Source: Phaeoceros laevis
Lineage: Eukaryota > Anthocerotophyta > Anthocerotopsida > Notothyladales
Assembly: GCA_049999765.1 (NCBI GenBank)
Contig: JBNGIQ010005258.1
Span: 1 to 46,997 of the forward strand
Direction of reading: 5' to 3'
DNA: 46,997 nt
The translations under genes and the position numbers were made by a program. The notes under the pieces are model-generated. The model worked only from the letters and a program-made list of their open reading frames with translations. It made no database searches and was not told where the DNA came from. This document shows positions 21,276-31,848 of the stretch, piece after piece. How positions within the stretch are numbered: position 1 is the first letter of the stretch; each line of letters starts with the position of its first letter.

Positions 21276-21415
21276 AAGGCTATAACATAGTGGTAAGAGC
21301 ATGTACCTCTCAATTGGGAGGTCTCTGGTTCAACCCATGTAGGGCACAAAGGGTCATCCTTATCCCAACTAGTCCGGTCTGACGACTTGTCCATCTTTGT
21401 ATCTCAATTTTTTGA
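21276..21415 (+). mobile_element. tRNA-derived SINE-like sequence
   Basis: A tRNA-like head has an A-box-like segment (TAACATAGTGGTAAGAGC), a potential anticodon stem (ACCTC/GAGGT) and a B-box-like GGTTCAACCC near 21331-21340. An unrelated body of about 70 nt follows. The tRNA part cannot fold as a functional tRNA. A SINE or tRNA relic is likely. Confidence 0.4.
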
Positions 21416-21655
21416 GCTATAAAAATTTATGTCGTTTCATGAAAAGAAAGGGCCAATTTCCGGGCACTAGTCTGGAGGCACTGAGGTATGGTCACGACAG
21501 CTTGTGACAACTTCGGCGCCTTGAGGGAAGTAAGAGCCTGACGTGCACGACAAGGCATGGATTCATTCAGGAGGCGTGGTGCAGTCGGGTAAGGGTAGAA
21601 AAGTCTCACCTCATGTGCTCTCCTTGAAAACCCCGTGTTAAAAGGGTCTTCAACA

Positions 21656-21847
21656 AGTAGTAGTGGTAGTAGTAGTAGTGGTAGTAGTAGTGGTAGTAGT
21701 AGTAGTGGTAGCAGTAGTAGTAGTAGTAGGTATTCTAAAAGGGTCTTCAACGAGTAGTAGTAGTGGTAGTAGTAGTAGTGGTAGCAGTAGTAATAGTAGT
21801 AGGTATTCACTCCGTGACGACTCCTCGTAGTAGTAGTAGGTATTCAC
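21656..21847. repeat. Interrupted GTA/GTG trinucleotide array
   Basis: Long runs of (AGT)n with GGT and GCA variants. Two longer blocks both begin AAAAGGGTCTTCAAC and end at GTAGGTATTC. The minus strand reads as poly-Tyr or poly-Leu, an artefact of the array. Confidence 0.9.
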
Positions 21848-21855
21848 TCCTTGAC

Positions 21856-21981
21856 GACTCCTCATGGGAATCGGGCGCGCTGCCACTTGATATGCACTAA
21901 TGAGAGCAGCAGTCGCAAGACTCCTCATGGGAATCGGGCGCGCTGCCACTTGATGTGCACTAATGAGAGCAGCAGTCTTGC
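21856..21981. repeat. 63-bp tandem duplication next to the trinucleotide array
   Basis: Two near-identical units, each starting GACTCCTCATGGGAATCGGG and ending GAGAGCAGCAGTC. The GACTCCTC start also occurs at the end of the trinucleotide array, linking the two repeats. Confidence 0.85.
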
Positions 21982-22164
21982 GACTGGCAAAAGACATGAC
22001 TTCAAGACCTTGGTTTTTGTTTTATATATATATATGGTTTTTGTGACGAGTTTTTTCAACAAGGGGGTCCCACACAGGATAGTAGTAAGCGGCTTACCCT
22101 GGCTTCTCGGCTCAGGCCTCTTGGAGCTAGTTCTCATGGCAAGTACACATTTACGGTGCCCAAT

Positions 22165-22215
22165 CCAGGGCAGGGGACCCTCTATGGGACCGTCTAACCT
22201 CCTCAAATGAACATC
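22165..22215 (+). mobile_element. SINE 3'-end fragment (shared with 24013-24060)
   Basis: GGGACCCTCTATGGGACCGT, then TAACCTCCTCAAAT, then a simple ACATC repeat tail. The same core, inverted, ends the tRNA-like element at 24013-24185. Only the 3' portion is recognisable here. Confidence 0.5.
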
Positions 22216-24012
22216 ACATCACATCACATTTACACTCTTAGAGAGGGTCGTGAACTCTTGATAGTTGTATTGTTTAGTGCGGTGTTCGTGGTTGAAAACC
22301 ATGTCTCAAGATAGTTTCTGATGCTATTTTCTTGAGCTGTGTGCGTGAAGCCAGGCTTCAGCAGAATGTAAGCATTTACAAACTATAAAGCGGCACCAAA
22401 AAAGTATACTTTTACACTAAATAACACGAGTAATCACTCCCTTCGCAAAAAAAAAATGTCATGTTGGTAATTAACGGAGAAGACGTGGAAGACGTGTATC
22501 ACATGGCATGTCCATAATCATAACAGACTACATGGATATTCCTAGTACAGACTACCCCAAGTCTAGAGGTGCTAAACACTCTTGGACATGGAAGTGATGG
22601 CACCTCAAACGACTAAAACTTTGAAACCTAGAACTTGAAATCTGAAAGCTACGACATTTGAATAGATAGTGTGAAGAAAGATAGTGTGGGATGGTAAGTG
22701 GTTAGAGGGCCCCTGCGCCTCTTGCGAGACTGTTTGAAGAACAATATACTTCAATTCATTCATTCATTCAAGAAAGAGCCTTTTCACTGACCCGACATAT
22801 AGCTTTTTTCTTCATAAAGTACTCAAATTTCTCTAATAGAACAATTTACAATATTTTGACAATGAAACATATATAACTTACAAAACAGATAGTGCCTTAA
22901 ACATCTAGTACTCAACTCTTCAGTGCAATTGGACTCCTTAGTTTGCATACTCTCCTCCTTATCATTGCAGCCCATTTCTGAATCATTAAGTTGCCACATG
23001 CTCCATTTAAGAAAATTGTGACCATTCCACTAGGACATGGTGTAGAGGTAACTAACTGCCCGCGTCTTTCAAAGGGGCGACCCGGGTTCTGCTTGTGAAC
23101 AGAAATGCCTAGAAGTCTTTCGGAAGCAGTGACGTGGATCTTTTAGTGTGAGATTCTCGGGTCAGAGTACGGAAGTGGCATCTCAGTGTGGACTTCTCTA
23201 ACCGAAATAACCCTATGCGGCAACTTCTAGAGAAGAATGATCTTACTTGCCATGTGGGCGGGTAATGGCATGTACTGCTGAAGAGAGAGCACTCATCCAA
23301 CTCCTTCCCATGAGCCAGAGCCATTCAAGCCTAAATCCGTGCTTGCATATTATGCACTGCCAGTCTATAATCACATGTGCTATTCCCAGTTCATTTTCCA
23401 TAATTTTCGCAGTAAAGTATGCTAAGCTCAATGAACATTGCCCTAACAGTATCGGGCATGGATTGGGTCATGTCATGAAGTGAGTTTGTAGTTAATAGTC
23501 CTCGGTAATTGTTATTCTCTGCCGCTTGGAATAAAAATATATTGCCACAAAAAAAATGGACCATTGAAAACTGACATCTATGACAACACAAGTTTCATCG
23601 GGATCATTAGAAACTATGATATCGACCTCAACTCCCACATCCAACTCTAGGGTTTTTTTCAACGGCCAATGTGAAGGCATTTTTGTTAGTCAGCTAGTCA
23701 TCTATGTCGGTTAAGCTATAACATGAATGACTATGTGACCAAAATGAATGGTCATGTGACCGAAGTGAATAGTCATGTGACCAAAGTGAATGAACACAAG
23801 TGAGTTTTGAATCTATGCCTTCGCTTTGGGTGGCGAGGTTCCTGATCATTTGAATGTCACTATCTAGCTACTAATAATAATTCACATTTGGCACAAAGCT
23901 AGATGTTTGAGGTATCACGAAGCTAGATGGATAAACAGCTTAGGTAGGAAACAAGGTTTTAGCCAATCCGTTGCTGCCAAGGATTCATTGGGTGTGTGTG
24001 TTTGCTTGACAT
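22216..24012. other. AT-rich non-coding region
   Basis: No gene is recognised. It contains an ATTC microsatellite (about 22755-22770) and a 21-bp triplicate (listed separately). Confidence 0.5.
23725..23787. repeat. 21-bp repeat, three tandem copies
   Basis: Unit GAATRRTCATGTGACCRAAGT repeats three times (23725-23745, 23746-23766, 23767-23787), with a few substitutions in the first copy. Confidence 0.85.
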
Positions 24013-24185
24013 ACTATTTGAAGAGGTTGACACGGTCCCATAGAGGGTCCCTCCCTTGCCTGTATGCGTAGACTGTATAGTCGAATCAACGCACATACCC
24101 ACCAGTAAGATCAAACTCGGGCCTCGCATTTGGTGGACCCAGTCCTTAGCCGCTAGGCAATGTCCTTGTGGACGAATGGATTCTG
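24013..24185 (-). mobile_element. tRNA-derived SINE
   Basis: On the minus strand a tRNA-like head carries an A-box-like GCCTAGCGGCTAAGGAC and a B-box-like GAGTTTGATCTTA. It is followed by a body ending in the GGGACCCTCTATGGGACCGT core and CAACCTCTTCAAAT, then a CA-rich tail. Shared 3' core with 22165-22215 shows that a family exists. Boundaries are approximate. Confidence 0.55.
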
Positions 24186-24524
24186 GTTAGGTTAGACTGC
24201 AGTAAGGTGGTGTGTCAAAGAATGTTAGAGCTTATGGTGATACACTTGCATGCAAATGCTCATTTGTATCAGGTCCATAGTTTGTAATGTCAAGGGAATG
24301 TTCTGCAAATTGTTTAACTAGACCAAGTGAGGGACAGTTCGTAGAGTGAACACGGGAATAGGATTAGTGAGCATGGGAATAGGATTGTTACTTACGAAGT
24401 GAGAGACCTCCAGCCATGGTGCTGTTCGTAGCATCATGTTGAGGGGCATGTAAACTTTCCTTATTCTTTTATGTAAGCTTGTAAGTTTGATGTCGTGGTT
24501 CCAGAATAGTAGAGGGTTGCGGTG

Positions 24525-24600
24525 TTTTTCCTGGTGTTTGAGATCTTTTTCATGGTGTTTGAGATGTTTTTCCTGGTGTTTGAGATGTTTTTCGTGGTGT
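24525..24600. repeat. 21-bp tandem repeat, 3.6 copies
   Basis: Unit TTTTTCNTGGTGTTTGAGAT plus one base. The minus strand translates as a His/Lys-rich heptad (HEKHLKHQ-like) inside a 137-codon frame, 24318-24731, which has no other support. Confidence 0.85.
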
Positions 24601-24731
24601 AACAAACAAGTGTCGCAGTTGCATGGTGATACATACGAGTGAGACTCTCTTATGTGTCTTAAGTCGAGGAGCTTCACCGAGAAGGCACTAATATGGTGGA
24701 GGTCGCCGGTGAGATACATCCGACTAAACAA

Positions 24732-26414
24732 ACGATTAGTATTATAGGGGCGACTTCCTAATATTATTGTGTAAAACCACTAGAAGTCATTCAAACTCAC
24801 ACAATTCCATGCTAAAAGGCGTGAATTTGAAGTCACCCCTCTCTACCTCGATGGTGACACACTCATTTGACGCCTGGTGGTTTCTACCCAAAGCTGGAAT
24901 GAATCCTTCCTCAAGAGTGCAACACACCCACAAAGACGCATGGAAATCGGTAGAAGGTCACCATAAAAAAGCACCGGCTCTTAGATGGCTCTTAGTCACG
25001 GCATGTGTATCATGTCCTAATAACATTGCAGTACCGACATCGGCTGTTTTACACCTTGGCAACTAGAATGGCGTGACTCGAGAAGGTCACTAAGAAATGT
25101 TTCACCGACAACAGACCAACAGACGTGCTAAAGCAGCTAAACCGGCCTTCTGGTGTCCATAGATTCACCTGACAGACAGAAGGGGTTAGACCCGAAGCCC
25201 GAGGACATGCAAATTATCAGACGCAGCCCGAGACGAGAAGAGAAGAGGAGAGAGATACAGGCGCCTGTTTACACCTTGTTTACGTCAGGCACACCAGTCT
25301 GCTTCTACTTGCCTTGATGAAGCTCGACTGGGTGGCAGGCCTTTGTTGGAGGAGATGAAAACGGCCAACAATTCGGACAGGAGGCGGATGGGACTGCCCA
25401 TGCCGATGGCACACGTGTGATGCGATAAGCACGAGCTGGCGAGGGCGACAACGAGACCTCATTTGGCAGCAAGCACAAGTGAGATGCACCGCATTGGTCC
25501 CACAGGAATGCGGACTGCAGCAGCTCCTCCCTCTCAACAAACAACCCTGTCCTAGACATTCTCCACCCTTCACGATTTCACCTCTCCGCACGGACAGGAG
25601 GGCAGGCAAACACACTAAATAATAGTCTACTCGGTGTGCGTAGAGGCACAGGTCCGATCACTGTTGCGGCAGGAGAGGAGAGAGAAGATGCGGGGCCCGA
25701 AATAATGTATAGAGCAGATAATGGTTGTGCAGTGTGAGTGAGGGGAGGAGGATGCTTCTCGACGAGGTGCAGGAGATTTATGATAACATGGCGAAAGCCA
25801 CCTGTCTAATAACCTGCGGAGGTTTATGGGCCTCCAAGAGGTGAGAGAGAGGCACTAGGAACAACAAACGCATCCAGATTGGTTTTGTGGGGGACTGGAG
25901 GAGGCGGGAGGGGTGCGTGATTAGCGAGGGGAGGAAAAAAACTGTGCGGAATTGGTACTGGTTGGTGGACGTGCTGTTGCAAGTACAACAGGAGCTGGGA
26001 GGTGAGCGCAGCAGGCAAAGGGTGAGGCGCAGGAGGCGTGTGCGCGGCTCTCGAGGAGGGCGCATGCAGACTATTAGATTGGACTGAACAGGGGGCGGAG
26101 GGTGCGTGCACGCGGGGTCGAAAAAGTCTCTTGTGCCATGCTTCCCCCGGCACTTGTCGGCCTCTCTCTTGGGCGGGCGCGGGACTAGTTCTACCACAAA
26201 CTCACTACTGCGGGAAGGACTGCTCCGGTCAGCCTTGGCACTCTTGCTCCGCAGCTCCGAAGGTCTGTCTGCATTGCCAGGAGGAAGAGCAGGCGGGGGA
26301 AGAAGCAGCAAGGTTTCATGTATTCTCCGCAGCGGTCTGAGGATAAGCAAGGCGGCCTGTTTCGCGCTTGCGAGAAAGGGAGGGAGGATATCTGAGCTCA
26401 AACTGGTGGTGCAA
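24732..26414. other. Upstream region of UVR8
   Basis: No gene is recognised. The last 700 bp before the UVR8 start are GC-rich with purine-rich runs, and probably hold its promoter and 5' leader. The UVR8 frame is open upstream of its ATG to 26106 but has no earlier methionine. Long minus-strand frames here are antisense noise. Confidence 0.45.
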
Positions 26415-29394
26415 ATGGGGGATACGCAGCCTACAGTGCCCCGCAGAGTCCTGTCTGTGTCAGCTGGAGCCAGTCACTCGGTTGGGCTTCTCTGTAAATC
26501 CCTGACAACCGATGCTCCTCCTCGTCTTCCAAGTGTTTGTGACCCTCTGCATGTTTTCCATAGCTCCCGTACTACAGGGAGCCTCTTACAATGCTTTGCT
26601 GTCCCCTTTAAATTTCCTCCTCCTCGCACATTGGAAGTATGCTCTGCAGCTTTTGTTTCAGACTCGTTCCTCCCCTTTAGCTACGACTGCGGAGGCCTGC
26701 TTGAGAGTATGTTTGTTTTTGTGTTCAACGAATGGATGGCTGTGGTTTCATGGTTCAGGTCTCATTGGTATGCATTGCATTTTAGAGTGCAGACCGTTGG
26801 GATGCCATTTGTAAGTTCCGTGAGCCTGCTGGAAACCTTGTGTTCCGTTCTTTGCACCCCGTGTGTGCTAGGTTCGTTAAAAATCGGTACTACGTGCCTC
26901 GGCGCGGCCGCGCTGGTGTGTCAGAGGTAGCCAGCTTCCGGCGAGTGAGATAGGTGTTGCGAGGGTTGGTAGGGCATGCAAGGTGTAAAAGTGTTTTGAG
27001 ATTTTAGGACGTTTGACATCTCCTTGAACAAGTAATGATGCCGGTTCCTATTCCTGTGGCTTTCCCCACCTGCAGCTGGGCATGTTGTGGTCTCTTGGGG
27101 CCGAGGAGAGGACGGCCAGCTTGGGCACGGAGATGCTGCTGAGCGGCATGTGCCGACCATAATAAGTGCACTGGAGGATGCCCAAATTACGTCAGTGACA
27201 TGTGGTGCGGATCATACGACTGCACGATCTGTCAAAGACTCGACAGTTTGGAGTTGGGGGTGGTGAGTATGTCTAGTAGGCTACCAATGTGCCTTCAAGT
27301 TTTTCAGGACGATCCCAGTAGAGCGCTCATACTAGGTCTGCATCTGTCAGGGGCGACTTTGGAAGACTTGGGCACGGCAACTCCAGTGACCTCTTCATCC
27401 CGCATCCGATCAAGGCTCTGCAGGGATTGGTTATCAAGCAAATTGCGTGTGGGGACTCTCACTGTCTCGCAATCACTAAGGATGGTGAAGTTCACAGGTA
27501 CCCAGTTTGTCATTCCCTGCAGTGATGGTTGCTGTGTAAAGCTTTCGACTGCCCAACATGTTTTAGAGTGGATTAATGGTTGGCTCTTCATGCTTGATGT
27601 AGTTGGGGACGAAGTCAGAATGGGCAGCTTGGCCTTGGTACCACAGAGGATTCACTTGTACCACAGAAAGTGCTGGCGTTTCAGGTGCATCCTGTGCATT
27701 CACTTGTCTGTCTTCGCAAGACAAAGAACCCAGGGTGCAAGAGGTTAATCTGTGCTGGCTTTCGCATCTGTTGCTTTAATCACAATGCTTGTTTTCATTT
27801 GGCTTGACAGGGCATACCAGTGAAGATGTTGGCTGCTGGCGCAGAACACACTGCTGCTGTTACTGAGAGTGGTAAACTGTATGGATGGGGTTGGGGTCGA
27901 TATGGAAACCTCGGCCTCGGGGACAGGGAGGACCGGCTTGTTCCTGGTGAAGTGGCAGCTATTGAGGTTTGTTTGCATCACTCTACGGAGCGTTTCTCCT
28001 CCGCGGGGATTCCAATATCTCTTTGACTTTGTCTTGGTTGTAACTTTCACTCTTTCGCAGGGGGAGAAGATGGACCTCGTAGCCTGTGGATGGCGCCACA
28101 CGATTGCTGTAGCAGAGTCTGGAAATCTGTACACATTCGGCTGGAGCAAGTATGGCCAATTGGGCCATGGGGACCACAAGGACCATCTGGTTCCTCACCA
28201 AGTAGCTGCACTTAAAGACAAGAGGATTGTGCAGGTTGGTGGATGATGCTTGCTTACTTGTTTCATCTCCCAAGTGTACCTGCTAAGTTGGCACTCAGGT
28301 TGGTTAATGAAACGTGTCATGGTGTTTGCTTGTGGTTGTGCAGATATCAGGAGGCTGGAGGCACACTGTAGCACTTGATAGTGATGGCAGGCTGTATGGA
28401 TGGGGTTGGAACAAGGTGAGGGTTGGTTGGTCTTCCATTTGCGCACCTGTAGATTCTGCATCTGAACTCGTGAGCATACCTCATAGCCGATAATGGTAAT
28501 GGTCGTTGACGGAATGGTGGATGTGGTGAAACTGACGTTTGATTCCGCTCCTGGCAGTTCGGCCAAGTAGGTTGTGGGAACAACGAGGATCAAAATAGCC
28601 CGCAATTATTGAAGTCTCTGAAAGATGAGGTATGGAGCAACCTGTCTACTACTCTGCTCAGGTTGAAACTCCACTTTCTGGATATATTTCTAAACTTGAT
28701 TGGGGCGCAGATTGTTACACAAGTGTCATGCGGATGGAGACACACACTTGCGATTACTGAAGCAGGAAATGTTTATTCATGGGGTCGAGGAACGAGTGGT
28801 CAGCTAGGGCATGGGGAAGCAGTGGACATGTGAGTTGCTTCTTTTCATTCCCTTCATGTCTTCCGGAGAGCACTTCAAACTTGCACCTTCTGTATGTATT
28901 TGTTGGGGAGCTGCTTAACGTTCATGTGCTGTAAAATGGCAGTCCTACACCCAAGCGACTAGAGTTACTCAGTGCTGAGGGCCTTGCATGCCAACAGTTG
29001 GAAACTTCTCGCTCAATATCAGCTACAGGTCTGTTGTTTCAGTTTTTTAGCATGGTCATCGTGGGTCTGTACAAAGACTGGACATAGAGGGCTGACACTA
29101 TGCTGTTCTGCCTCCAGCCGCAACTTGGATCTCGCCCTCTGAAAGATATGCTGTCGTCCCGGATGAAACAGTGAAATCACTGTCCAGAAGGCTGCATGCG
29201 ACTGCGAACGTATGAGTTGGTGTTCAATGTGATGAGGGCATTGCACAGTCTGCTCATGCCTCTAATGGGTGGTTTTCTTTGTGCACCTTGATGCCCTGTT
29301 TCAGGTTACCAGCGCACCGGAGGAATCAGTTGGGAGCTCAGCTGCATATGCAAGTGTTCCAGAGGCAGAGGTGAAGCGCCTACGGACTGGCTAG
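26415..29394 (+). CDS. UVR8: UV-B photoreceptor UVR8
   Basis: Twelve exons: 26415-26493, 27076-27262, 27351-27497, 27603-27684, 27811-27966, 28061-28234, 28344-28415, 28558-28629, 28711-28829, 28943-29028, 29118-29209 and 29305-29394. All splice sites are GT-AG and the frame is continuous: 451 residues against about 440 in Arabidopsis. It is a seven-bladed RCC1-type propeller that senses UV-B through tryptophans and then binds COP1 in the nucleus. The three GWRHT motifs carry W228, W280 and W332, each exactly five below Arabidopsis W233, W285 and W337. GDFGRLGHGNSSDL keeps the acidic residues that pair across the dimer. The C-terminus has the VP motif (V440-P441 in ASVPEAEVKRLR) used to compete for COP1. 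Intron 1 is 582 bp and the rest are 81-142 bp. The start is the only methionine before the first blade (MGDTQPTV). Confidence 0.97.
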
Positions 29395-29734
29395 GCAGCT
29401 AGTCCCACAAAACTTCTTAGCTCATGGTTTGTAATGTTCTGATGTCCGGAGAAGCGGGATTTGATCATAGACGCGTAACAGAGGCGGGGCACTTAGCACA
29501 CAATGACGGAGCATCTGTTGTTCTGTTGTCAATATATGGGAGTCCTTGAACAAATGCTTTGGGGCCGCAGTTTGGGCTACTCTGGAAGTGGTCACAACTT
29601 CTTTTGGATTCCGTTGCGGCCTGAATGGCCGTTTTGAATCTGCTTCTGCCTTCAAAACAAGGCGACTTGGTGATGGATCTATCTACACAATTACAAATGG
29701 CCACTGCAAAATGAAGTTACCTTCTGCCTACTTA

Positions 29735-29807
29735 CGCCGTCCGTGGGATTCGAACCCACGACCACGTGGTTAAAAGCCACGCGCTCTACCAACTGAGCTA
29801 GGACGGC
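29735..29807 (-). tRNA. trnK-UUU: tRNA-Lys(TTT)
   Basis: A 73-nt minus-strand cloverleaf. The acceptor stem GCCGTCC/GGACGGC pairs perfectly. A-box TAGCTCAGTTGG, anticodon loop CTTTTAA (anticodon TTT) in a GTGG/CCAC-type stem, and T arm CGTGGGTTCGAATCCCACG are all intact. It is a nuclear-type gene without CCA or intron. It lies between the convergent end of UVR8 and the upstream region of atpC. Confidence 0.96.
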
Positions 29808-30112
29808 TTCCTAACTTACTGCTGAAGCCATTGAAATATCTTTACATAAGGGTCTGTTGCAAAAAGCGGTTTTCTTATCCGTTCGCTATCCTCTGTGCCA
29901 GGGCCTCGGAGGGTTGTGCACTTCACGTTCCTGCCAGCTTCTCCTTCACGACCGCTGGAGCTGTGCGAGGACTGCAGCAAGATCGCGCTTCCAACCCTGA
30001 TCATCAGAGGAAATTCGCAAATGTTAATGCCCGTCTGTCTTTGATCTGGATCCGTATTCCTGCTGCATTCTGGTCTTCTCCGGGACCAGCAGTGGTAGGA
30101 GGTGAACAAGGC

Positions 30113-31276
30113 ATGGCGGCCATGGCATGCGCTTCCTCCCTGTCCATGGCAGCTGCTGCACCGCAGCGTCAGGCCGGCGGGAAGAAAGCTTTTGGCGCTT
30201 TTGAGGGCCTCTCAAGCCGTTCTCTGGCACTGCGCACCTCTGACGTATGCGACCTGAGCTCTGAACTGGAGAGCAAGCGACCTGCTGGCCACGCGGTGAC
30301 TGTGTGCAGTCTCAAGGACCTAAGGGACCGCATTGCTACGGTGAAGAACACGCAGAAGATCACGGATGCCATGAAGCTGGTGGCAGCTGCCAAGGTGCGG
30401 CGGGCGCAGGAGGCCGTGGTGAATGGCCGTCCTTTTTCGGAGAACCTGGTCAAGGTTTTGTTCAACGTGAATGCGCAGCTGCAAAACGAGGACATCGACA
30501 TCCCGCTCACGCAGGTGCGGCCGGTGAAGAAGATTGCGCTGGTTGTGCTCACCGGCGACAGGGGGCTCTGCGGGGGATTCAACAACTACGTGTTGAAGAA
30601 GGCGGAGGAGAGGATGAAGGAGCTGAGGCAAGTGGGAGTGGATTTCACCATCATCAGCATTGGCAAGAAGGGCAACTCGTACTTCAGGAGGAGAGAGTAT
30701 ATCCCCGTCGGCAAGTTCTTGGATGCAGGCAACCAGCCTACCACCAGGGATGCGCAAGCCATCGCCGATGAGCTGTTTGCTCTGTTTGTGAGCGAAGAGG
30801 TGGACAAGGTGGAGCTCCTCTACACTAAGTTCGTGTCCCTCATCAAGGCGGACCCTGTCATCCACACACTGCTGCCCCTGTCCCCGCAAGGAGAAGTGTG
30901 TGATATCAACGGCAACTGCGTGGATGCTGCGGACGATGAAATGTTCCGCCTCACCACCAAGGAAGGAAAATTCAGCGTGGAGCGGGAAACTGTGAAGACT
31001 CCGACTCCAGACTTCACCGCGGTGCTCCAGTTCGAACAGGAACCTGTGCAGATCCTGGACGCCTTGTTGCCCCTGTACCTGAACAGCCAGATCCTGCGTG
31101 CTCTCCAGGAATCCATTGCAAGCGAGCTTGCTGCCCGGATGAACGCCATGAACAATGCTAGTGAGAATGCCAGTGACTTGAAGAAGAGCTTGTCCATTTC
31201 GTACAATAGGCAAAGGCAAGCTAAGATCACTGGAGAAATTTTGGAGATTGTTGCTGGTGCAGCAGCATCAGGTTAG
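30113..31276 (+). CDS. ATPC: Chloroplast ATP synthase gamma subunit
   Basis: An intron-less gene of 387 residues. The product is the central rotor shaft of the chloroplast CF1 ATP synthase. About 65 N-terminal residues (Ala/Ser/Arg-rich, MAAMACASSLSMAAAA) form the transit peptide. The mature part starts near LKDLRDRIATVKNTQKITDAMK, then GDRGLCGGFNN, and ends with the C-terminal coiled-coil SEINAMNNA-type segment (AARMNAMNNASENASDLK) and RQAKITGEILEIVAGA. The land-plant and green-algal thiol switch is present: Cys263 and Cys269 in GEVCDINGNCVDA, reduced by thioredoxin in the light. The frame extends upstream to 29831 without a methionine, so 30113 is the first ATG. Nothing is damaged. Confidence 0.97.
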   Translation: MAAMACASSLSMAAAAPQRQAGGKKAFGAFEGLSSRSLALRTSDVCDLSSELESKRPAGHAVTVCSLKDLRDRIATVKNTQKITDAMKLVAAAKVRRAQEAVVNGRPFSENLVKVLFNVNAQLQNEDIDIPLTQVRPVKKIALVVLTGDRGLCGGFNNYVLKKAEERMKELRQVGVDFTIISIGKKGNSYFRRREYIPVGKFLDAGNQPTTRDAQAIADELFALFVSEEVDKVELLYTKFVSLIKADPVIHTLLPLSPQGEVCDINGNCVDAADDEMFRLTTKEGKFSVERETVKTPTPDFTAVLQFEQEPVQILDALLPLYLNSQILRALQESIASELAARMNAMNNASENASDLKKSLSISYNRQRQAKITGEILEIVAGAAASG

Positions 31277-31848
31277 AAGGAGCGGTTTGAGGTTCTCTCT
31301 TGATCTCTGCACCAGTGGATGTAACCTTACTGTGCATTAGCTTCCTCCAGTTCTTTTCCTTCCAATTCGTCGTATCTTCAAATGGCAGTGGGCTCTCGTA
31401 GCGGTTGCTCATGTCGTTTAAGTTTTCCACACTCTTGCCAGTGATCTGTTGGCCTCCTTCCTTGTCGAGGGTGTTTGCATCTTGTGTTGAATTGTTGTAG
31501 GGCCTGCTATTCCGTTAGGTGAGAGCAGCCCCCATTTTTCAGGGTGGTGTACTCATAAGCGGTGACGCAGGAACCACTACCTAGACTAGTTGGCTGGAAT
31601 TCACTTCAAGCAGATTCGGAACTGTTGCCATCTCCAACTACAGGAACAGCCAGATGATCTCCCCCTTTATAGCAAATCCAATGCAGACAGGCTTAGAAGA
31701 CCAGGACTTTGTTCTGGTCAGAGCAAACTAGAATAAAGTGGACTGGGCAGAAAATCTTGAGTAGGAAAGATGTATACTAGTGTATTGCTGTGTAGGCCCA
31801 AATGAAAGATCTTGCCGGGTGCACACTCATCGCAGGTGTAGAGACTCA
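31277..31848. other. Convergent 3' intergenic region
   Basis: It lies between the stops of atpC (plus) and the AUX/LAX gene (minus). It should contain both 3' UTRs. No coding frame or RNA is recognised. Confidence 0.5.

Noticed and set aside
21427-21997. Poly-Tyr/poly-Leu minus-strand frames
   Set aside because: Translation of the GTA trinucleotide array; not a gene.
24318-24731. His/Lys-rich repeat frame (137 codons)
   Set aside because: Only a 21-bp tandem repeat kept in frame by its length; nothing else supports a gene.
25778-26401. 207-codon minus-strand frame upstream of UVR8
   Set aside because: Pro/Arg/Ser low-complexity frame antisense to the UVR8 leader, with no methionine start context or family resemblance; GC-rich DNA makes such frames by chance.
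30320-31219. 299-codon minus-strand frame inside atpC
   Set aside because: It is the antisense shadow of the intact atpC coding sequence.
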